The position numbers were made by a program, and so were the translations under genes. A stretch of DNA of 9,213 bases from an uncultured Slackia sp. (GTDB lineage Bacteria; Actinomycetota; Coriobacteriia; Coriobacteriales; Eggerthellaceae): positions 1 through 9,213 of the forward strand of contig USEZ01000068.1 in assembly GCA_900553775.1 (NCBI GenBank), given 5' to 3'. A model generated the notes under the pieces. The model had not been told where the DNA came from, made no database searches, and worked only from the letters and a program-made list of their open reading frames with translations. How positions within the stretch are numbered: position 1 is the first letter of the stretch; every line of letters begins with the position of its first letter. Positions 5,343 through 9,213 of this stretch are shown one piece after another.

Positions 5343-7532
5343 ATGTCAGAAAACGCGATTACAAGGCGGAGCTTTCTGGCCGGCAGCGCGGGCGTGGCGG
5401 CCCTGGCTGCAGCGGGCGGATACATGAGCTTCGGCGCTTGGGAGCAGGCGTGCGCTGACGAACCCGTTGCCGACCAGGGTTCTTGGTCTGCCTATACCAT
5501 GTGCAACGCGTGCTCGAGCAAGTGCGGCTACAAGGCCTACGTGAAAGACGGCCGCCTGTCCAAGCTCATCCCGAGCGAGCACGACGCCAGCGCCCAGGGC
5601 AAGATCTGCGCGCGCGGATACGGATACCCCGCCATCGTGTACTCGGAAGACCGCCTGACCGACCCCTTGAAGAAAAACGACAAGGGCGAGTTCGAGGCCA
5701 TCTCATGGGAGCAGGCCTTCCAGGAGATCGGCGACAAGGTGAAGGCGATCGTCGGCGAGAGCGGCCCCGAGGCCCTCGCGCTCGTGCAGGACCCGCGTCC
5801 CAGCGGCGCGTTCTACACCAAGCGCTTCCTGGACGCGCTCGGCTCGCCGAACTACTACACGCACGGCGCCGCCTGCAACCTGTCGAAGGCTTCGGGCTAT
5901 ACCGAGGTTTTGGGCGCGGGCGATTTTTCCGCCGATACCGACAACACCAAGATGATCATGTACATCGGACGTTCGGTGGCCGACGCCATCAAGCCCGTTC
6001 ATCTGCAGGGCTTGCAGAAGGCCCATGAAAACGGCGCGAAGGTCGTGATGGTGGATCCCCGCTGCAACAATTCCACGGTGTTCGCCGACGAGTGGCTGCC
6101 GATCAACCCCGGCACCGACCTGGCGTTCATCCTGGCCATGAGCCACGTGCTCATTCGCGACGGGCTCTACGACAAGGCCTACGTGGCCGAAAACACGGTG
6201 GGCTTCGACGAGTTCGCGGCGGGCGTGAGCGACTATACGCCCGGCTGGGCCGAAGAAATCTGCGGCATTCCCGCCGCCGACATCGAGCGTCTTGCGGTGG
6301 AGTTCGCGCAGGCGGCCCCCGCGGCCTGCATCGACGCGGGCTGGCGCGGCGGCTTCGGCAACCAGTACGCCAACTCCGGCGAGACGGCGCGCGCCATCGC
6401 GTGCTTCAACACGCTGCTCGGCTGCTGGAACCAGAAAGGCGGCGCGTTGTTCACCCCGAGCGTGTCGGCCGGCAAGCTCGATGAAGAGAAGTTCCCGCCG
6501 GTGCCCAAGCCCGAAGGAAAGAAGGCGGGTTCCGCGGAATATCCGCTCGCTTCCGCCGGCATGGGCGTGAACGTGTACGCGGCCTCGCTTGCCAAGGAAG
6601 GCAAGATGCGCGGCATGTTCTTCTACAACTCCAACATGGTGGCGGGCTATTCCAATCCTGCCTACCTGCAGGAATGCCTGGAAGCGCTCGATCTGTGCGT
6701 GGTCGTGGACATCCAGATGTCCGAGACGGCCCTGTGCGCCGACTACGTGCTGCCCGAGTGCAGCTACCTCGAGCGCCTCGAGGTGCCGGCGTTCAACGGC
6801 GGCCTCGTGCCGTCCGTCTCGCTGCGCGACAAGGTGCTCGACGTGATCCATCCCAACACCAAGCCCTGCGACGAGATTTTCAAGGGCCTGGCCGAGGCCT
6901 GCGGCGTGGGCGAGTACTTCGGCTTCACGGTCGAGGAGCTGGCCGACGCCCAGCTGAAAAGCGTGGGCCTGAGCCTCGACGCGCTGCGCCGCGTGGGAAC
7001 GGTGGAGTTCCCCGAGAAGGCGTTCGTCTACGGCACGACGCCCGCATGGAAGACGCCTTCCGAGAAGATCCAGTTCACGAGCGAGAAGTGCGCGGCCGCG
7101 GGCTATACCGCCGCGCCGACGTGGGTGGCTCCGGCCGCGATGCCCGCGGGCGGCAGCCAGTTCAAGCAGGCCATCCACAGCCACACCATGACGGCGAACT
7201 GCAAGCCGCTCATGGCGATCACGCAGGACTACGACCTCACGCGCATCTGGATGAACGCCGAGCGCGCCGCGCAGCTCGGCATCGCCGACGGCGACGAGGT
7301 GGAGGTGTCCAACGAGCTTCACACCGGCCGTTGCCGCGTGAAGGTGACGCAGCGCATGAACCCGACGGCCATCTTCTTGCCGCCGGCGTACGGCTGCACG
7401 TCCGAAGAGCAGCACACCGCCTACGGCGTGGGCCTGCGTTCGACGGACTACACGGCCTACCAGCTTGAGGCCGGCTACGGATCCACCATGGCGCACGAGG
7501 TTTTGGTCACGGTCAAGAAGGTAGGTGCGTAA
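5343..7532 (+). CDS. Tat-exported molybdopterin oxidoreductase, Psr/Phs-type catalytic subunit
   Basis: This 729-residue protein belongs to the DMSO reductase family. A Tat signal, ITRRSFLAGSAG (6-17), precedes a hydrophobic stretch and a likely cleavage after ACA (36-38), so the enzyme is exported. The [4Fe-4S] motif is C54-x2-C57-x3-C61-x27-C89, continuing as ARG. THGAACNLSKASGY (173-186) places C178 where the Mo/W ligand Cys lies in polysulfide and thiosulfate reductases. The C-terminal MGD-binding domain has WMNAERAAQLGIADGDEVEV and a late PPAYG. Length is near PsrA and PhsA (about 760 aa) and shorter than ArrA or TtrA. With the B and C genes that follow it should exchange electrons with quinone. 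Substrate is unassigned: polysulfide, thiosulfate or an organic acceptor are all possible. AGAGGAA precedes the ATG by about eight bases; its stop overlaps the next start (TAATG). Confidence 0.9.
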   Translation: MSENAITRRSFLAGSAGVAALAAAGGYMSFGAWEQACADEPVADQGSWSAYTMCNACSSKCGYKAYVKDGRLSKLIPSEHDASAQGKICARGYGYPAIVYSEDRLTDPLKKNDKGEFEAISWEQAFQEIGDKVKAIVGESGPEALALVQDPRPSGAFYTKRFLDALGSPNYYTHGAACNLSKASGYTEVLGAGDFSADTDNTKMIMYIGRSVADAIKPVHLQGLQKAHENGAKVVMVDPRCNNSTVFADEWLPINPGTDLAFILAMSHVLIRDGLYDKAYVAENTVGFDEFAAGVSDYTPGWAEEICGIPAADIERLAVEFAQAAPAACIDAGWRGGFGNQYANSGETARAIACFNTLLGCWNQKGGALFTPSVSAGKLDEEKFPPVPKPEGKKAGSAEYPLASAGMGVNVYAASLAKEGKMRGMFFYNSNMVAGYSNPAYLQECLEALDLCVVVDIQMSETALCADYVLPECSYLERLEVPAFNGGLVPSVSLRDKVLDVIHPNTKPCDEIFKGLAEACGVGEYFGFTVEELADAQLKSVGLSLDALRRVGTVEFPEKAFVYGTTPAWKTPSEKIQFTSEKCAAAGYTAAPTWVAPAAMPAGGSQFKQAIHSHTMTANCKPLMAITQDYDLTRIWMNAERAAQLGIADGDEVEVSNELHTGRCRVKVTQRMNPTAIFLPPAYGCTSEEQHTAYGVGLRSTDYTAYQLEAGYGSTMAHEVLVTVKKVGA

Positions 7533-8071
7533 TGGCCCGTTATGGAATGCTCATCAATACCAAGAAGTGCATCGGGTGCTACGCCTGTCGCACGGCTTGC
7601 CAGCGGCAGAACGACCTTCTGCCGAACGAATCGTTCATCAAGTTCCACGAGTTCGAGCGCGGCACGTATCCGCACGTGACGATCGAGCACGTTCCCACCC
7701 AGTGCATGCACTGCGTGGACGCGCCGTGCCAGGCGGTGTGCCCCACGGGCGCGACCTACACCACCGAGGACGGCATCGTGTGCGTCGACCACGGCCGCTG
7801 CATCGGCTGCAAATACTGCATGGCCGCCTGCCCGTACCAGGCCCGCGTGGTCAACGAGGAGACGGGCGCCGTGGACAAGTGCCGCTTCTGCACGGTTTCC
7901 GCGCTCGACGGCACCGAGATGTGCACCTGCGTGACGGCGTGTCCTACCGGCGTACGCATCTTCGGCGATCTGGACGACCCCGAATCCGAGGTGTCCAAGG
8001 CGATCGCCGAAACCAACGCCCAGCCGATCGACGGCGATCTGACCGCTGCGAAAATCTTCTACGTGAGGTGA
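7532..8071 (+). CDS. Four-cluster ferredoxin subunit, PsrB/PhsB/DmsB-like
   Basis: The 179-residue electron-transfer subunit joins the molybdopterin protein to the membrane anchor. Cys groups are CIGCYACRTAC (13-23), CMHCVDAPCQAVC (58-70), CIGCKYCMAAC (90-100), and CRFC (117-120) with the CTCVTAC segment (131-137), the usual arrangement for four [4Fe-4S] clusters in a wire. The last group has an extra Cys (131 and 133), so the exact ligand there is ambiguous; C84 is also extra. There is no signal peptide of its own, as is normal for this subunit, which is co-exported with the Tat-bearing A subunit. The start ATG overlaps the preceding stop by one base, implying translational coupling, with AAGGTAGG just upstream. 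Length matches PsrB (about 190 aa). Confidence 0.92.
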   Translation: MARYGMLINTKKCIGCYACRTACQRQNDLLPNESFIKFHEFERGTYPHVTIEHVPTQCMHCVDAPCQAVCPTGATYTTEDGIVCVDHGRCIGCKYCMAACPYQARVVNEETGAVDKCRFCTVSALDGTEMCTCVTACPTGVRIFGDLDDPESEVSKAIAETNAQPIDGDLTAAKIFYVR

Positions 8072-8077
8072 TGAAGG

Positions 8078-8971
8078 ATGTCATTCGAACCTATCTGGGG
8101 CGCTCCCATCGCCTGGTATCTGTTCTTGGCCGGCTTGGGCGGCGGCGCGTTCGTGACGTCGGCGTTTTTGCGCTGGCGCCATCCCGAGGCCGTCAACATG
8201 CGCAAAGCGGGCCACGTGATCGCGCCCGTCGTGGTCATGGTGGGCCTGGTGCTTCTGATGATCGACGCCGAGGCGGGCTTGCACAACCCGCTGCGCTTCG
8301 CGCTGCTGCTGCATAACCCGTTCTCGGTGATGACCTGGGGCGTCGTGTTCCTGGCCGCCTTCATGGTCATCGCGCTTGCCGTGCTGGCGCTCGACCTGCT
8401 GAAAAAGCGCGTTCCCGCGTGGCTTGAAATGGCGGGCGTCGTGTTCGCCGTGTGCGTGGCCATGTACACGGGCGCGCTGCTCGGCGTGTGCAAGACGTTC
8501 CCCCTGTGGAACAACGCGCTGCTGCCGATCCTGTTCTTGGTGTCGGCCATGTCGGCGGGCGCGGCGTCGGTGCTGCTCGTGGCGGTGTTCCGTCATGCGG
8601 ACGAGTTCAACAAGGCGGGCGTGCTGAAGAAGTTCCACTTCTGCCTGCCGATCGTCGAAACGCTGCTCGTCGCCTCGCTGTGCTTCATCACCGCGTTCAA
8701 TTCCACCGCAGGTTTCGAGTCGGTCATGAGCCTGGTGGCGGGCGAGTGGGCCGTGTGGTTCTGGCTCGGCCTGGTGTTCGTCGGCCTCATCCTGCCCACT
8801 GCGCTTGAAACGTGGCTTCTGTTCTTCAGCTCGAAGGAGTTCGAAGAGTCCAAAAAGGCCCACTTGATCAGCGCCGCGTCCGATGCGGGCGTGCTGGTAG
8901 GCGGCTTCCTGCTGCGCTTCCTGGTGGTCATGGCGGCCCTGCCGGTGACGATCACGGTGCCCATGCTGTAG
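8078..8971 (+). CDS. nrfD: NrfD/PsrC-family membrane anchor subunit
   Basis: The 297-residue polytopic protein has about eight hydrophobic helices, near residues 11-31, 47-65, 83-107, 114-138, 147-171, 187-207, 226-250 and 268-288. Family features are the N-terminal WYLFLAGLGGGAF (13-25), the MYTGALLGVCKTFPLWN segment (129-145) followed by LLPILFLVSAMSAGAAS (148-164), and GGFLLRFLVVMAALP (275-289). NrfD/PsrC proteins bind quinone or quinol and connect the membrane pool to the extracytoplasmic Fe-S subunit; they have no haem. Start is the ATG at 8078: GAGGTGAT (8065-8072) overlaps the previous stop and lies five bases upstream, so translation is probably coupled. It is last in the operon and followed by a strong terminator. 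Confidence 0.92.
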   Translation: MSFEPIWGAPIAWYLFLAGLGGGAFVTSAFLRWRHPEAVNMRKAGHVIAPVVVMVGLVLLMIDAEAGLHNPLRFALLLHNPFSVMTWGVVFLAAFMVIALAVLALDLLKKRVPAWLEMAGVVFAVCVAMYTGALLGVCKTFPLWNNALLPILFLVSAMSAGAASVLLVAVFRHADEFNKAGVLKKFHFCLPIVETLLVASLCFITAFNSTAGFESVMSLVAGEWAVWFWLGLVFVGLILPTALETWLLFFSSKEFEESKKAHLISAASDAGVLVGGFLLRFLVVMAALPVTITVPML

Positions 8972-9002
8972 CAGCGCTCTGACAAGACGCGTATCCGCAA
9001 TG

Positions 9003-9033
9003 CGCCGTCCCTTCCGAGGGGCGGCGTTTTTTT
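9003..9033 (+). terminator. Rho-independent terminator of the operon
   Basis: CGCCGTCCC (9003-9011) pairs with GGGGCGGCG (9018-9026), with one G-T wobble in nine pairs, around a six-base loop (TTCCGA). Seven T (9027-9033) follow at once. It lies 31 bases past the NrfD stop and is the clearest intrinsic terminator in the window. Bases 9034-9106 beyond it contain nothing I can call. Confidence 0.92.
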
Positions 9034-9106
9034 GCATGAAAGGGACGGATATGGTAGGTTGGTTCAACCGCTGATTGAGCTTGAGATGTTGCGGAACCAG
9101 AAAATT

Positions 9107-9135
9107 TTGCACGGGCCTTCGGGGAACGGTAGAAT
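9107..9135 (+). promoter_or_regulatory. Near-consensus sigma-70-type promoter
   Basis: TTGCAC (9107-9112) and TAGAAT (9130-9135) are separated by exactly 17 bases. The -35 matches TTGACA at four of six positions and the -10 matches TATAAT at five of six. Transcription would start near 9142, ahead of the partial gene at 9169. No operator-like dyad overlaps it, so it may be constitutive. Confidence 0.65.
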
Positions 9136-9145
9136 CAGCTTTCCA

Positions 9146-9172
9146 ATGAAGAGAAGCCTGGGTGCTGCATGA
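9146..9172 (+). CDS. Possible eight-codon leader peptide
   Basis: ATG at 9146 opens a short frame, MKRSLGAA, whose TGA stop overlaps the ATG of the next gene (ATGA at 9169-9172). The ATG would lie only about four bases from the predicted transcript start, so translation would be nearly leaderless. The overlap hints at coupled translation, but a frame this short easily arises by chance. Confidence 0.2.
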   Translation: MKRSLGAA

Positions 9173-9213
9173 GAAACGTCAGCCGAAAAGAGAAGAAGTT
9201 CCTCGTCGACTTG
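9169..9213 (+). CDS. Unidentified protein, 5' part only
   Basis: Fifteen codons (MRNVSRKEKKFLVDL) run off the window end. Support for a real gene is the strong promoter 34 bases upstream and the preceding terminator; the ribosome binding site is weak (GAGAAG about a dozen bases before the ATG). The R-x-E-K-K-(F/Y)-L pattern is reminiscent of the start of VTC-domain (polyphosphate polymerase-like) proteins, but fifteen residues cannot establish this. Confidence 0.5.
   Translation, partial: MRNVSRKEKKFLVDL

Noticed and set aside
5703..7496. 597-codon open frame antisense to the molybdopterin subunit
   Set aside because: Its Arg/His/Val-rich translation has no domain, and the plus-strand gene is clearly real with all cofactor motifs.
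9057..9069. GGTTG-GTT-CAACC mini-hairpin
   Set aside because: Five pairs with no context; likely chance. The region was also considered for a tRNA because of the GGTTCAA string, but no cloverleaf can be drawn around it.
8081..9112. 343-codon minus-strand frame opposite the NrfD gene
   Set aside because: The translation is dominated by His, Gln and Arg and it runs through the terminator; the plus strand encodes a clear eight-helix protein.

Overview
The window is high-GC bacterial chromosome carrying an anaerobic redox locus. The combination points to a strict anaerobe of the Eggerthellaceae type (Eggerthella, Gordonibacter, Adlercreutzia and relatives): a Tat-exported molybdopterin enzyme with a four-cluster ferredoxin and an NrfD anchor, a private TorD-type chaperone, and a tungsten-type aldehyde oxidoreductase with its own Fe-S protein. 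That assignment is inferred from gene content and base composition; no rRNA or other taxonomic marker is present.

Layout. Positions 1-302 hold the 3' end of a NifU/IscU-like Fe-S scaffold gene with an unusual Cys-rich tail. An intergenic region (303-430) with hairpins and a plausible promoter leads to mazG (431-1240), a complete two-domain nucleoside triphosphate pyrophosphohydrolase. mazG converges on a large minus-strand gene (1515-3629) for an aldehyde ferredoxin oxidoreductase (AOR) family enzyme. The 274-bp gap between them holds two hairpins, one a perfect 30-bp palindrome that could terminate both transcripts.

From 3630 to 3900 is a divergent regulatory region. It carries two related dyads (CCCCTC-TTT-GAGGGG and CCCC-GAAA-GAGGGG) embedded in a perfect 11-bp inverted repeat. 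Each outer arm is exactly 20 nt from a -10-like hexamer, CATAAT towards the AOR gene and CATTAT towards the plus-strand genes. This is the geometry expected of one activator driving both transcripts.

The plus-strand run (3901-8971) is a tight apparent operon. It encodes a 16-Cys ferredoxin with a Tat-like leader that resembles E. coli YdhY, a TorD-family chaperone, a Tat-exported molybdopterin catalytic subunit of the polysulfide/thiosulfate reductase type, a PsrB/DmsB-like ferredoxin, and an eight-helix NrfD quinone-interacting anchor. It ends at a strong intrinsic terminator (9003-9033). A new transcription unit then begins, with a near-consensus promoter at 9107-9135 and the first 15 codons of an unidentified protein.

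Working together. The A-B-C subunits should pass electrons between the membrane quinone pool and a substrate outside the membrane, with the chaperone guiding cofactor loading and Tat export of the A subunit. The AOR enzyme should act on an aldehyde or related low-potential substrate in the cytoplasm and exchange electrons with the YdhY-like protein. E. coli also pairs an AOR-family protein (YdhV) with YdhY. What is unusual here is their combination with a Psr-type complex under a shared symmetric control region. The substrates cannot be read from the sequence.
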